DNA from: Nocardia amamiensis
GTDB lineage: Bacteria > Actinomycetota > Actinomycetes > Mycobacteriales > Mycobacteriaceae
Assembly: GCF_015477605.1 (NCBI RefSeq)
Contig: NZ_JADLQX010000016.1
Coordinates: 62,001-126,000 of the forward strand
Length of the DNA stretch: 64,000 bases
Reading direction: 5' to 3'
The notes under the pieces were generated by a model. It made no database searches, was not told the origin of the DNA, and worked only from the letters and a program-made list of their open reading frames with translations. A program made the position numbers and the translations under genes. Positions 51,617 through 60,640 of the stretch are shown one piece after another (positions within the stretch are counted from its first letter, which is position 1; each line of letters begins with the position of its first letter).

Positions 51617-52294
51617 GTGAGGAGGCTGATCCGTGACCCGCGTATCGTCGCGCTGATCCTCGGCGCGGCCGCGTTGTTCGGCGCGGCGCTGCTGGTTCCG
51701 CTGCCGGGTCCACGCCAGATCCAGGAGTGGGCGGCCTCGGTCGGCCCGGCCTTTCCGCTCCTATTCTTCCTCGTCCATACGCTGGTGACGGTGGCGCCGA
51801 TCCCCCGCACAGTGTTCACCGTGAGCGCGGGACTGCTGTTCGGTCCGTTGCTAGGCATCACGCTCGCGGTGAGCGCCACGACCGTCAGTGCGGCGCTGGC
51901 CATCCTGCTCGTGCGCGCGCTGGACCGCGATCAAGTCACCGCCCGGCTCACCCATCCCGCGGTGCGCGCCATCGACGACCGGCTGGCGCGCCGGGGCTGG
52001 CTGGCCGTCGGCTCGCTGCGGCTCATCGCGGCGGTGCCGTTCTCGGTGATCAACTACTGCTGCGGGTTGTCCTCGATCCGCTTCTGGCCGTACCTGACCG
52101 CCACGCTGCTGGGCGTGCTGCCCGGCACGATCGGCACGGTCATCCTCGGCGACGCGCTCACCGGGACGACGCATCCGGCGATGCTGGTGCTGTCCGGCGT
52201 CTGTCTCGCGATCGGCCTCGCCGGGCTGCTCGTCGACGCACGATGGAAGACCGTGCCGAAGGCGTCCGCCGAGTCCGTGCCGGTCTCGTCCTAG
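51617..52294 (+). CDS. TVP38/TMEM64 (DedA-like) family membrane protein
   Basis: A 225-residue protein with five or six hydrophobic segments. The family hallmark is VFTVSAGLLFGPLLGITLAVSATTVSAALA (about residues 67-96), followed by RLIAAVPFSVINYCCGLSSIRFWPYLTATLLGVLPGT (about 134-170), which is the conserved re-entrant region. The family lies in the plasma membrane and takes part in lipid scrambling or transport. It is divergent from the mutase operon and convergent with the protease gene, and it is followed directly by the tandem repeat. Confidence 0.92.
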   Translation: MRRLIRDPRIVALILGAAALFGAALLVPLPGPRQIQEWAASVGPAFPLLFFLVHTLVTVAPIPRTVFTVSAGLLFGPLLGITLAVSATTVSAALAILLVRALDRDQVTARLTHPAVRAIDDRLARRGWLAVGSLRLIAAVPFSVINYCCGLSSIRFWPYLTATLLGVLPGTIGTVILGDALTGTTHPAMLVLSGVCLAIGLAGLLVDARWKTVPKASAESVPVSS

Positions 52295-52295
52295 G

Positions 52296-52663
52296 CGGCT
52301 GCCTCGCCTTCGCTCGGCCCGGCGCACAAACGGCCACCTCGAGCCTTCGCTCGGCCCGGCGCATGAACGGCTGCCTCGAGCCTTCGCTCGGCCCGGCGCA
52401 CAAACGGCCACCTCGAGCCTTCGCTCGACCCGGCGCATAAACGGCTGCCTCGAGCCTCCACTCAGCCCAGCCCACAAACGGCCACCTCGAGCCTCCAGTC
52501 AGCCCAGCGCATAAGCGGCTGCCTCGAGCCTCCACTCAGCCCAGCGCATGAGCGGCTGCCTCGAGCCTTCGCACCACCCAGGGCACAAGCGGCCGCCCAG
52601 GGCCCCCACTCGGCCCAGCGAATAGGCGGCTGCCTCGAGCCTCCGCTCGGCCTGGCGCGGGCT
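52296..52663. repeat. 37-bp tandem repeat (minisatellite), ten units
   Basis: Ten head-to-tail units begin at 52296 (35 bp), 52331, 52368, 52405, 52442, 52479, 52516, 52553, 52590 and 52627 (37 bp each). The consensus begins CGGC(TG/CA)CCTCGAGCCT and ends GGCGCAYRAA. The first six units alternate TG and CA after CGGC, giving a 74-bp super-repeat. Several units contain GAGC-CTTC-GCTC, a short hairpin that is lost in degenerate units (GAGCCTCCACTC). The unit is not a multiple of 3, so it is unlikely to encode protein. It fills the gap between two convergent genes. Confidence 0.9.
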
Positions 52664-52702
52664 ATGGACGGACTCCGTCCGACGGTGTCTTCTCGGCAGC
52701 AG

Positions 52703-53602
52703 TCAGTCCGCGGCGAGCTCCACCGGAACCGCGATCACGTCCACCATGGCGCCGTTGCGCAGCACCGTCACCGGCAGCTCTGCGCCGATCGCGTCCGTGA
52801 ACAGCTGCCGCTGGATGCCTTGCGCGTCGCGCACTTCCGAGCGCCCGACGCTGAGCACCAGATCGCCGCGACGCAGTCCGGCCTCGTCGGCAGGGCCGCC
52901 GCGGATCACCTCGACGATCCGCACCCCGGCGGCTTGGCCGGTGCGTTCGGCGACCGGCTCGGGTAGCGGCGCGGGCACACCGACGAGCCCGAGGTAGGCG
53001 CGCCGGACCCGTCCCTCGCGATGCAGTGCGTCGATGATCCGGCGCGTGGTCGCGTTGATCGGAATGGCAAGACCTAGGCCGATTCCGGCAACCGCGGTAT
53101 TTATCCCGACCACCCGGGCCGCCGAATCCGACAGCGCGCCACCGGAGTTGCCGGGGTTGAGCGCGGCGTCGGTCTGGATGACGTCCTCGATCACCCGTCC
53201 CGCGCGGCGGGAGGCGACCGGAACCGCGCGTCCGAGCGCGCTCACCACCCCGGCGGTGACCGAACCCGCCAGGCCGAGCGGGCTGCCGACCGCCACCACC
53301 AGCTGTCCGACCACCAACTGATCGGCATCCCCGAGCGTCACCGCGTCCGGCGCGCCGCCGCGTGCGCGCAGCACGGCCAGATCCGACAGCGGATCGATAC
53401 CGCTCACCTCGAACCGGGACTCCACCCCGTCGGAGAAGACGACCTCTCCCGAGCGGGCCGAGCCGATGACGTGCGCGTTGGTCAGCAGGAACCCGTCGTC
53501 GGTGAACACGACCGCCGATCCATTTCCCCGCCTGGTCCGTACGCTTGCCACGTGCGGCGTCACCGACGCCGCCACCGCGATCACCGTGCGGGAGTAGGCA
53601 TC
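52703..53602 (-). CDS. HtrA-like trypsin-fold serine protease with PDZ domain
   Basis: A 299-residue protein. The catalytic triad is His45 (LTNAHVIG), Asp75 (PLSDLAVLR) and Ser154 (NPGNSGGAL), and a PDZ domain spans about 195-290 (GGPADEAGLRRGDLVLSVG). Unlike most HtrA/DegP proteins there is no signal peptide or membrane anchor after this start. It may be cytoplasmic, exported by another route, or start further upstream at a GTG near 53638. HtrA proteins degrade or refold damaged proteins. It is a single-gene unit. Confidence 0.88.
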   Translation of the reverse strand, partial: DAYSRTVIAVAASVTPHVASVRTRRGNGSAVVFTDDGFLLTNAHVIGSARSGEVVFSDGVESRFEVSGIDPLSDLAVLRARGGAPDAVTLGDADQLVVGQLVVAVGSPLGLAGSVTAGVVSALGRAVPVASRRAGRVIEDVIQTDAALNPGNSGGALSDSAARVVGINTAVAGIGLGLAIPINATTRRIIDALHREGRVRRAYLGLVGVPAPLPEPVAERTGQAAGVRIVEVIRGGPADEAGLRRGDLVLSVGRSEVRDAQGIQRQLFTDAIGAELPVTVLRNGAMVDVIAVPVELAAD

Positions 53603-54285
53603 CATTGCGGCGTTGTCCACGCCGACCACCACCCTGTTTGCCGGAATTGCACCACTGTGTCCAGAATGCCCCCGGGACAGGCGCGACGCACCGTGTTCGC
53701 CACAGGCGCAACCGCACTGTGGTGGACCGGGAGTGTCGCGGGCGTCAGCGGAACTAGGGTCGGCCCGAAATTCGCCTGGACCTTTTCGTCGCCGTCCGCA
53801 GGATGCCACCGGCCGTGAGCTGGGACGTGCCCCAATGAGGCGATCGCGTCCGAAGCGGTCATCCGCGACCGCGCGGCGCACTTCTCGATGAGCGGTCCAC
53901 GACTCGGGGAGCTTGCGCATGTGTCGATTGACTTCCGCAGAATCGTCGCACGGTCGATCCGTTGCAGAGGCAGAGAGGTGCGCAGGAGCGGCGTCCGCCA
54001 GGACAGCGGATTGCCCTCATCCCGTGCCGACTACCCCGAACCGGTGGGGCGGGCTCAGCCTCCGGCTGCGCCGGGGCCGAGACCGTGGCCCACTGACCAA
54101 CGTGCGAGCGCGGCGTCAACCAACCCGCGGTCAGGTGCACTGGTGTAAGCACCACGTGCGGTTGGGAGGTACCAACGCGCAGGGCTCGAGTGGGCTGGTG
54201 TAAGCGTTCGCCGGGGGCCGCTGTCGGCGTAGGCGCGGCGGTAGGGGCCGGTGCCACGGACCGGCCCCGCCCATGCCCAGGGACG
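53603..54285. other. 683-bp stretch without a convincing gene
   Basis: I see no frame with a start signal and family resemblance. Two near-identical 11-mers CTGGTGTAAGC occur at about 54140 and 54194. On the minus strand near 54130-54250, Pro/Thr/Ala-rich and Cys-containing fragments appear in neighbouring frames (APAPTAAPTPTAAPG; CALVPPNRTWCLHQC). They may be remains of a secreted protein. Confidence 0.35.
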
Positions 54286-54654
54286 TTACGCCGACGGCAC
54301 CCGGTCGAGGAACCCCTGCACGCTCGCGATCCGGTCGTCCGCGGCGAGGGTGATCACGTCCGAACCCGCGACCGGTGCGCTGCCGTCGGCGAGCGAGACC
54401 AGTTCCCACGAGAAACGCGCGATGTCGTGGTGGCCGTCGACCGGGCCGAGAAGACGGAACTCGAAGCCGGGGAACTGCGCTTGCACTCCCCCGATGGCCG
54501 CCGCCAGCTGGTCGTGACCGGCGACGTCCGCGAGGGGGTCGGTGTACGCGCCGTCCTCGGTCCACGCGGCGGCGACCGCCTTCACCCTGGCTTCCTCATC
54601 GGTGGCATTCCAGGCGGCGAAGTACCGATCGACCGCATCCTGGTAGCGCGACAT
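54286..54654 (-). CDS. SnoaL-like / NTF2-fold protein
   Basis: A 122-residue protein with the NTF2-like cone fold: VDRYFAAWNATDEEARVKAVAAAWTEDGAYTDPLADVAGHDQLAAAI and FEFRLLGPVDGHHDIARFSWEL. The family includes polyketide cyclases, isomerases and many ligand-binding proteins, so a specific activity cannot be given. The start at 54654 follows GGAGGATTC. It is the second of two minus-strand genes after the CorA-like gene, but the 140-nt gap argues for its own promoter. Confidence 0.88.
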   Translation of the reverse strand: MSRYQDAVDRYFAAWNATDEEARVKAVAAAWTEDGAYTDPLADVAGHDQLAAAIGGVQAQFPGFEFRLLGPVDGHHDIARFSWELVSLADGSAPVAGSDVITLAADDRIASVQGFLDRVPSA

Positions 54655-54794
54655 GATGAATCCTCCTGTGCCGTAATGGTTTTCGTCGTCCGAACCGGAT
54701 CTCTCCGATCGGCTGCCTACTACCATGCCGTGCACCGGTCGCCGCGTCGATTACGCGCGAGGTAATGATTGCCGGACATCGGTGCCGCTACGAC

Positions 54795-55703
54795 TCAGCG
54801 CAGCCAACCTTTCTTCTTGATGTAGGCGAGCGGGAGCGCCGCGGCCAGCAAGGTCAGCACGGTGGCGACCAGGAACCCGTACTGCCATTGCACGTCGGGC
54901 ATCCACGTGTAGAGGGTGGCGATCAGCGTAGGCGGCAGGAAGATCGCGCTGATGGCGGTGAGTACCGTCACGATCCGGTGCTGCCGCAGCGCCGACCACG
55001 CCAGCACGGATTGCTGGAGATAGCGGACTTTGTCGTGCTGGATGCCCGCGTGCTGTTTCACACCATCGATGTCCGCGAGGAGGATGCCGATCAGCTCGTC
55101 CAGCTCGCGATGTCCGGGCTGCATGTCGGCGGCCAAGTGGCGTGCGGCGCGGGACAGTTGCAGCTGGGTCTCCTGGATACGGGCGACGCTCTGTTCGGCC
55201 GCATCCATCCGCGATATCGCGGCGCGCAGGTCGATCGCGCGGCCGCCCGTCGCCGTCTCGATCTCGTCGTGCACCTGCGCCAGGGTCGCGCTCATGGCGC
55301 GGATCACCCGTTCCGATGTCTCGTTCAGCGCCCAGAGCAGCGCGTACATCACCCCGTGCGGGGAGCCGGTGAGCTCGGGGTTGCGGCGCATCTTCGCGAC
55401 CGCCCGGTCGAACGGGAGGAAATGCTCGGACGGCTGCAGCGTCACGAGGAACTCACTGCCGAGCGCGAAAACGATCGTCTCGCGTTCGATGGTCTCGCCG
55501 CGCTGATAGGTAGCGGCCACCGGGAAATAGAGAAAGTCGTCGGTCTCCCAGACCCGGTCGCCGGCGGCGGCGAAGTCGACGCCGAGCCGATCCCGGAGCA
55601 CCGCAGCGGTGTCGGTGTCCGCTCTCGCCAGCGGAATCCAGTGCTGCTGGAGCACTTCGGTATCGAAGTGGTCGGCGGTCACGGCATCGAGGAAGATAGT
55701 CAT
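54795..55703 (-). CDS. CorA-like divalent-metal transporter without the GMN motif
   Basis: A 302-residue protein. It has the CorA layout: a soluble alpha/beta N-domain, a long helix (VMYALLWALNETSERVIRAMSATLAQVHDEIE), and two C-terminal membrane spans (IVTVLTAISAIFLPPTLIATLY and YGFLVATVLTLLAAALPLAYI) with a basic tail KKKGW. Between the spans the universally conserved GMN signature should follow 'IYG'. Here the sequence reads LYTWMPDVQW with no GMN or ZntB-type GIN. Ion selectivity may differ or be lost. A 41-codon frame ends 6 nt before its ATG. Confidence 0.85.
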   Translation of the reverse strand: MTIFLDAVTADHFDTEVLQQHWIPLARADTDTAAVLRDRLGVDFAAAGDRVWETDDFLYFPVAATYQRGETIERETIVFALGSEFLVTLQPSEHFLPFDRAVAKMRRNPELTGSPHGVMYALLWALNETSERVIRAMSATLAQVHDEIETATGGRAIDLRAAISRMDAAEQSVARIQETQLQLSRAARHLAADMQPGHRELDELIGILLADIDGVKQHAGIQHDKVRYLQQSVLAWSALRQHRIVTVLTAISAIFLPPTLIATLYTWMPDVQWQYGFLVATVLTLLAAALPLAYIKKKGWLR

Positions 55704-55709
55704 CGGCCG

Positions 55710-55835
55710 CTACCCCGAGAAGGTCGAGCCCGACGAGAAGCCCGACCGCTCCTGCGGACACGCGCAGCGAATCGCCCGCGGCGCCAGATCCGACGGACGA
55801 TACGAGGTTTCGGCTTTCTCGAGCAATGTGGCCAT
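55710..55835 (-). CDS. Possible 41-aa small protein upstream of the CorA-like gene
   Basis: An ATG with TTGGAGC 8 nt upstream opens 41 codons (starting MATLLEKAETSYRPSD, with CACPQERSGF near the centre). It ends 6 nt before the CorA-like start. Both the ribosome-binding site and the spacing favour translation and coupling. It could be a leader peptide sensing metal, a small subunit, or chance. I recognise no family. Confidence 0.45.
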   Translation of the reverse strand: MATLLEKAETSYRPSDLAPRAIRCACPQERSGFSSGSTFSG

Positions 55836-56447
55836 AATGAGGGCTCCAATACTTACTATCGTTCGGGGTGAGCGCGCCCCTCCCCCACCAGGGATGGGCG
55901 CGCCTGGACCGGCAGCGCCGCACGGATACCAGGGCAGAGCTCGCCGCCCCGCGTCCACTAGGGACGACCATGGAATTCCGTACCGCGCCGGACGATCAGG
56001 CCGGAACCGCCCGGCCATCGATCGCACGCACAGATCAACGACGAACCGGCACAACCAGTTCCGCGACGACGGCTCGCCGGTAGACCTCGATACTGTCATC
56101 CGGCATCTGCCGCTCACCTCGTTCCGTCGGTCGATCGACGCACGAATTGCGCCATCCATCATTAGAAACCCCCGGCCGGGGAACGTCAATCAGTTGACCA
56201 AGTATTCGACAGCGCGCCACCCACCGGAAATCTGCGGGCACCGGACAGGGGAACGACCTGCAGGACAACAGTTTTCAGTGAGACTGATGATGCGTGACAC
56301 AACTCGGCCCGTCGGCAGCCCTGGTCGCCGAGCGGCTCCTCGCGCGGGTTCGCTCCCGGTTGATCGGCGCCGAAGCCGGATGCGGCTGGTTGTTCCAGAT
56401 GCTCCCGGGCAGCATGGGCGCCGCACGCAGGTTTCTGCCGACCACTC
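55836..56447. other. 612-bp stretch without a confident gene
   Basis: The sequence near 55845-55860 (TACTTACTATCG on the plus strand) is AT-rich and may hold a promoter for the minus-strand CorA unit. A 23-codon minus-strand frame (MPDDSIEVYRRAVVAELVV...) with a ribosome-binding site is present near 56035-56106. The part near 56290-56440 is open on the plus strand but lacks a recognisable family. Confidence 0.35.
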
Positions 56448-58226
56448 CTACTCCTCCACATCCACCCCATAGCGACGGGCCAGCACGGCGAGACCGCTCG
56501 GATAGCCCTGTCCGACGGCGCGCAAGCGCCAGACATCGCCACGCAGATAGATTTCGGCGAGCAGCAGCGTTCGCTCCTCGGTGGCCGCATCCAGCGTCGC
56601 GCGGGCCACGACGCCCGCCTCGACACCGGGCGTCGCCTCGAACTCCAGGGCGCCGACGTCACCGAAGGTGACATCGGCGCCGTCCAAGGCGACGGCCAGC
56701 ACGATCCGGCGAACGTGGCCGGGCAGATCCTCCAGGCGCAGTGCGAATGACTGCTCGTCGGGACCGTCGGCGCTCAATCGCGCACCGCGGGTCTCGGGCT
56801 GGTTGTAGAAGACGAAGTCCTCGTCGCCGGCGACCTGCTCGTCTCCGTCGACCAGGAACGCCACCAGATCCACCGCCCAGCTGCCGTTCTGCGTCCAGGA
56901 CGTCCGGATCGTCCAGTCCGGACCATACTCGCCCACCGGAAGATCCATCACCTGGCCGCGAGCCAGCGCCACCGGCTCGGACGAGGCACGCGTCGCCGGG
57001 GACAACGCTGCGGGCGGGCGCTGCGCCGCCAGCAGGTCTTCGCCGTGCACGGGCAGGCCGAGCTCCACCGCCTTCGTGTAGCGACGGTCGCTGCGCCCGC
57101 CCGCCAGCACGAGCACGTCGGTCACCCTCGCGGACATGTTCACCGCCGCCGAGCCACCGAACTCGACGACGCGCGCCCGCGCATCGGCCGCCTGTTCGTG
57201 CGTTCCGCCGAGCACCAGCACTCGACGTCCCGCGAGAGGTCCGGAGGGACAGGCGAGCACGCGGCCCGTCAGCGTGCGCGACGAGGCATCCCGCCGCGAT
57301 CGCTCGTCGGTGCGCCGACCCGGCTCGACGTGCTCCAGCAGCCGCAGGAACCTGCTCTCGCCGACAATCGGCGTGCCGACTTCGGTTGCCTTGCGCGCCT
57401 TGCCGGTCGACGAGTCGGGCGCGTTCGTAACCAGCACACTCGTCAGCCGGCTGACCGCGCTCATCACCTCGAGTCCAGCGGCTTCGGCGCGCGAGACCAG
57501 AATGTCCCGGTCGGTCGCGGTATCACCAGTGAAGGCCACCTTCATGCCCTGTACCAGTGAGCCGCCGGTATCGAGCCGCCCCGGATAGACATAGGGGCAC
57601 GGCATTTTCGGGCCCGTACGCTCGGTCGGTAGACCCCACGCGCTCTGATAGTTCTCTTTCGGTGGGCAGCGCAGCAGCGGTGGTGCGATGCCGAGCCGAG
57701 CCGCGTCGGCCACCAGCGCGCGCAGCACACCGGCCAGCACGCGAGTGTCGTCCAGCGCGTCATGGGCCTTGGAGCGCGGCACGCCGTAGTAGGTCGCGAG
57801 AGTGTCGAGCTTGCAATCGGGTGTGGGCGGCGCGACGCGGCGCGCGAGGGCGAGCGTGCACAGCCGACGGCCCACCGGGATGTCGGCGCCGGACCTGCCG
57901 AATTCGCGGGCTAGGAATCCGTAGTCGAACTGTGCGTTGTGGGCAACCATCACGCGTCCGGACAACAGCACCGAAAGCGATTCGCACACCTGCTCGAATC
58001 GAGGTGATCCGCGCAGGGTCTCAGCGGTCAGCCCGTGTATGTGCACCGGCCCCGGGTCGCACCCCGGATCGATCAATGTGTGAAACTCCCTGGCGACTCG
58101 GCCGTCGGCATCCAACGCCAGCGCCGCCACCGACAACACCCGATGTTCCGCCGCCCGCAGTCCAGAAGTCTCCACATCGACAACGGTGTAGGCCCCGAAG
58201 CCCGGCGTGAAAGCCGCTTGGCGCAC
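56448..58226 (-). CDS. DEDDh exonuclease - BRCT - BRCT - TerD fusion protein
   Basis: A 592-residue fusion. Residues 1-175 are a DnaQ-like 3'-5' exonuclease with all acidic and His ligands (Asp17 and Glu19 in VVDVETSG, Asp101 in HNAQFD, His155 and Asp160 in KAHDALDD). Two BRCT modules follow (about 225-300, VQGMKVAFTG; and 330-400, AGRRVLVLGG). The C-terminal 170 residues are a TerD domain (DWTIRTSWTQNGSWAVDLVAFLV, DEDFVFYNQPETRG, LEFEATPG). Such fusions have been described in comparative-genomic studies of the tellurite (Ter) stress system and point to DNA-damage processing controlled by calcium-binding TerD. The GTG at 58226 follows AGGGGAA. Confidence 0.9.
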   Translation of the reverse strand: MRQAAFTPGFGAYTVVDVETSGLRAAEHRVLSVAALALDADGRVAREFHTLIDPGCDPGPVHIHGLTAETLRGSPRFEQVCESLSVLLSGRVMVAHNAQFDYGFLAREFGRSGADIPVGRRLCTLALARRVAPPTPDCKLDTLATYYGVPRSKAHDALDDTRVLAGVLRALVADAARLGIAPPLLRCPPKENYQSAWGLPTERTGPKMPCPYVYPGRLDTGGSLVQGMKVAFTGDTATDRDILVSRAEAAGLEVMSAVSRLTSVLVTNAPDSSTGKARKATEVGTPIVGESRFLRLLEHVEPGRRTDERSRRDASSRTLTGRVLACPSGPLAGRRVLVLGGTHEQAADARARVVEFGGSAAVNMSARVTDVLVLAGGRSDRRYTKAVELGLPVHGEDLLAAQRPPAALSPATRASSEPVALARGQVMDLPVGEYGPDWTIRTSWTQNGSWAVDLVAFLVDGDEQVAGDEDFVFYNQPETRGARLSADGPDEQSFALRLEDLPGHVRRIVLAVALDGADVTFGDVGALEFEATPGVEAGVVARATLDAATEERTLLLAEIYLRGDVWRLRAVGQGYPSGLAVLARRYGVDVEE

Positions 58227-58493
58227 ATTTGAATTCCCCTGCACGGCCAGGTCATCGGCGTGTAAGCGGCAAATGTTGCATCGAGCCCCGAACACAGCCG
58301 ATTCGGGCCGGCTCGGCCCAGGCTGGGAACTTCGCGGCTTCCATGGCGAGCTATGGACTGTGCGTCGTGCTCATGCCGATCGACGATTTCCACAGTTCGC
58401 CGACCAGCGCCATGGAAGAGGGCCGCCAGGTACCCGAGTGCCTGCGCTGCTTGGTTTGCGAAGAGTCGAACGGTGGTCGGTAATCTCGAGCGC

Positions 58494-60056
58494 GTGAGTA
58501 GCTGGGTGCGCCGTAAGTTCCATAGAGTCGGGCGATTCGATCGGGCGGTCGGCGGCGCGGTCGCCGGGTTGCCTGCCTCGCTGGTCGACCACAGTCTGTT
58601 GCGGCTGACCAACAGCGCTGATTTCAGTGGGCTGTGGCTGATCTTCGCGGCGGTGCTGGCCACCCGAAAGGGCGCGACGCGGCGGGCGGCGCTGCGCGGC
58701 GTGGTTTCCGTCGCGGGCGCGAGTCTCACGGTCAACGCCGGCCTCAAGACACTCATCGCGCGGCGTCGACCGGCCGCCGAGCTGGTGCCCATGCACCGGC
58801 GATTGTCCCCTGCCCCGACGTCCTCGTCGTTTCCCTCGGGACACGCCGCCTGCGCAGCGGCGTTCGCCACGGCCGTCGCGCTGGAAAGTCCGCGCACCGC
58901 AGTGGTAGTCGCACCGCTGGCCGCCGCTGTCGCCTACTCGCGGGTGCACACCGGCGTGCACTGGAGCTCCGATGTGCTCGTCGGAGCGGCTGTCGGTTCC
59001 GGGATCGCCCTGGCCACCCAGCGCTGGTGGCCGGTGCGCGAATCCGACGAGGCGCAGGCCCGCCCGGTTCGCGAGGTACCCACGCTAGTGGAAGGCAAAG
59101 GGCTTGTGGTGATGGTGAATCCGGTGTCCGGTGATCCGAACTACGACCCCACTGCCGACATCGTCGCCGCTCTGCCCGCCGCCACGGTGCTGCGCACCGA
59201 ACGCGATCTCGACTGTGCCGAACAACTCGAGCAGGCCATCGCCGAGCACACCGAGCCGGTGCTCGCGGTCGGCGTCGCCGGTGGCGACGGCACGGTGGCC
59301 GCCGTGGCCGCGGTCGCACTGCGCCACCAATTGCCGCTGGTCGTCATCCCCACCGGCACACTCAATCACTTCGCTCGCGACCTCGGCGTCTATGACCTGC
59401 GGGAGGTGATCGACTCCACCGGTGTCGGCGAGGCGGTCGCGGTCGACATCGCCAGCGTCGAATACGACGACGAGACTGGTTCGCGCACTCGTTATCTGAT
59501 CAACACCGCGAGCCTGGGCACCTACCCGGACCTGGTGCAGCTAAGGGAGAAATGGCAGCAGCGCTGGGGCAAATGGCCCGCCTTCGCCGCCGCGCTCGTG
59601 GTCACCCTGCGCCGGGCCGAACCGATCGAGATCTACCTCGACGGACGCTGGCAGCGGGTGTGGTTCCTGTTCGTCGGCAACGGCCCCTACCACCCGCACG
59701 GTGCCGTACCCGCTTTCCGAGACCGGCTCGACGCCGGACTGCTCGACATACGCTGGCTGCGTGCCGATCTGCGTTGGTCGCGTACGCGGGCCGTCCTGGC
59801 GCTTCTCCTGGCCGCGATCGGTCACAGCAAGGTCTACGGCGAGCGTCAACTAACCGAACTGTATGTGCAATTGCCAACCCCGGAGGCGCTGGCCACCGAT
59901 GGCGAGGTGATCGGCAAAGCCACCCGCCTGCGCTTCGCCATCGCAGGCCAGCTCGCGGCCTACCGCCGCGACGAATCCAATCCCCTCTGGGCCGACCGGA
60001 CCCGTCCCCACCACCGCCGGTCCCCCTGGCTCCGCGACGCATTTCGCGCCCGCTGA
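58494..60056 (+). CDS. Bifunctional PAP2 phosphatase / diacylglycerol-kinase-family protein
   Basis: A 520-residue fusion. The N-terminal PAP2 domain has all three phosphatase motifs: KTLIARRRP, SSSFPSGHAA and SRVHTGVHWSSDV, among membrane segments. From about residue 200 a diacylglycerol-kinase catalytic domain follows (VVMVNPVSGD, GVAGGDGTVAAVAA, PTGTLNHFARDLG). The combination links dephosphorylation and phosphorylation of lipid alcohols such as phosphatidate/diacylglycerol or undecaprenyl species at the membrane. Full-length domains and intact motifs suggest both activities. The start (GTG 58494) has a weak ribosome-binding site. Confidence 0.92.
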   Translation: MSSWVRRKFHRVGRFDRAVGGAVAGLPASLVDHSLLRLTNSADFSGLWLIFAAVLATRKGATRRAALRGVVSVAGASLTVNAGLKTLIARRRPAAELVPMHRRLSPAPTSSSFPSGHAACAAAFATAVALESPRTAVVVAPLAAAVAYSRVHTGVHWSSDVLVGAAVGSGIALATQRWWPVRESDEAQARPVREVPTLVEGKGLVVMVNPVSGDPNYDPTADIVAALPAATVLRTERDLDCAEQLEQAIAEHTEPVLAVGVAGGDGTVAAVAAVALRHQLPLVVIPTGTLNHFARDLGVYDLREVIDSTGVGEAVAVDIASVEYDDETGSRTRYLINTASLGTYPDLVQLREKWQQRWGKWPAFAAALVVTLRRAEPIEIYLDGRWQRVWFLFVGNGPYHPHGAVPAFRDRLDAGLLDIRWLRADLRWSRTRAVLALLLAAIGHSKVYGERQLTELYVQLPTPEALATDGEVIGKATRLRFAIAGQLAAYRRDESNPLWADRTRPHHRRSPWLRDAFRAR

Positions 60057-60250
60057 ACTGCCGCTTCGCACCGGGACAAACCTGCACCCTTACACGCAAC
60101 GGCCCTGCCTCGGATGCACTCTCCGACAGGGCATTCAGTACCTCGATCCGATGCCGTGTGCCGGTCTGGTCGGTGGCCGCATTGTCGAGGCTTCAGCACC
60201 AGTGGATGATGATGGGCGGCGTTGACGAACCGACGACTCGAAGAGGCGAC

Positions 60251-60397
60251 ATGAAGACCAGGCTCAACTGCCCCTGCGGCGAACACATCACCGGCGTGGA
60301 CGAGGACGATCTCGTCGAGAAGACGCAAGCCCACCTCGCCGCGAACCACCCCGGCCACGACTACTCACGGGACGAAATCCTCTTCATCGCTTACTGA
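60251..60397 (+). CDS. DUF1059 family small protein
   Basis: A 48-residue protein. LNCPCGEHITGVDEDDLVEKTQAHLAANHPGHD is the DUF1059 core, a compact Cys/His motif probably binding zinc (two Cys, two His). The ATG follows AGAGGCGAC. The role is unknown. It is followed by about 240 nt before the DUF2268 gene. Confidence 0.88.
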   Translation: MKTRLNCPCGEHITGVDEDDLVEKTQAHLAANHPGHDYSRDEILFIAY

Positions 60398-60640
60398 GGG
60401 TTGAAGCCCCAGCACCTGAGCACCTCGTTATCAGTTGTCCGGAAGTGAGGTTCGCGACGGTGTGAGCGACGTGCCGGTTCGGCTCGACAACCTCGTGTGC
60501 CGAGATGCGGTGGCGCACGAGGTAACGCGTTCCGCCGAAATCGCCACCGGCTGCCACGAGAAGAAGGTATCGGTACCCGACCCGGTAGACCACTAATTCA
60601 GTTGACCTCGACCATGCGTCAATGTTTAGTGTCGGCGGTC

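Noticed and set aside
52158..52535. Minus-strand protein spanning the tandem repeat
   Set aside because: The unit length is not a multiple of three, so each repeat is read in a different frame. The translation is low-complexity and without a start signal.
52296..52663. CRISPR array
   Set aside because: The 37-bp units abut with no unique spacers and there are no cas genes, so it is a tandem repeat.
56294..56447. Plus-strand protein fragment after the exonuclease-TerD gene
   Set aside because: The frame is open and begins with GTG but then runs antisense into the TerD-coding region and has no recognisable family.
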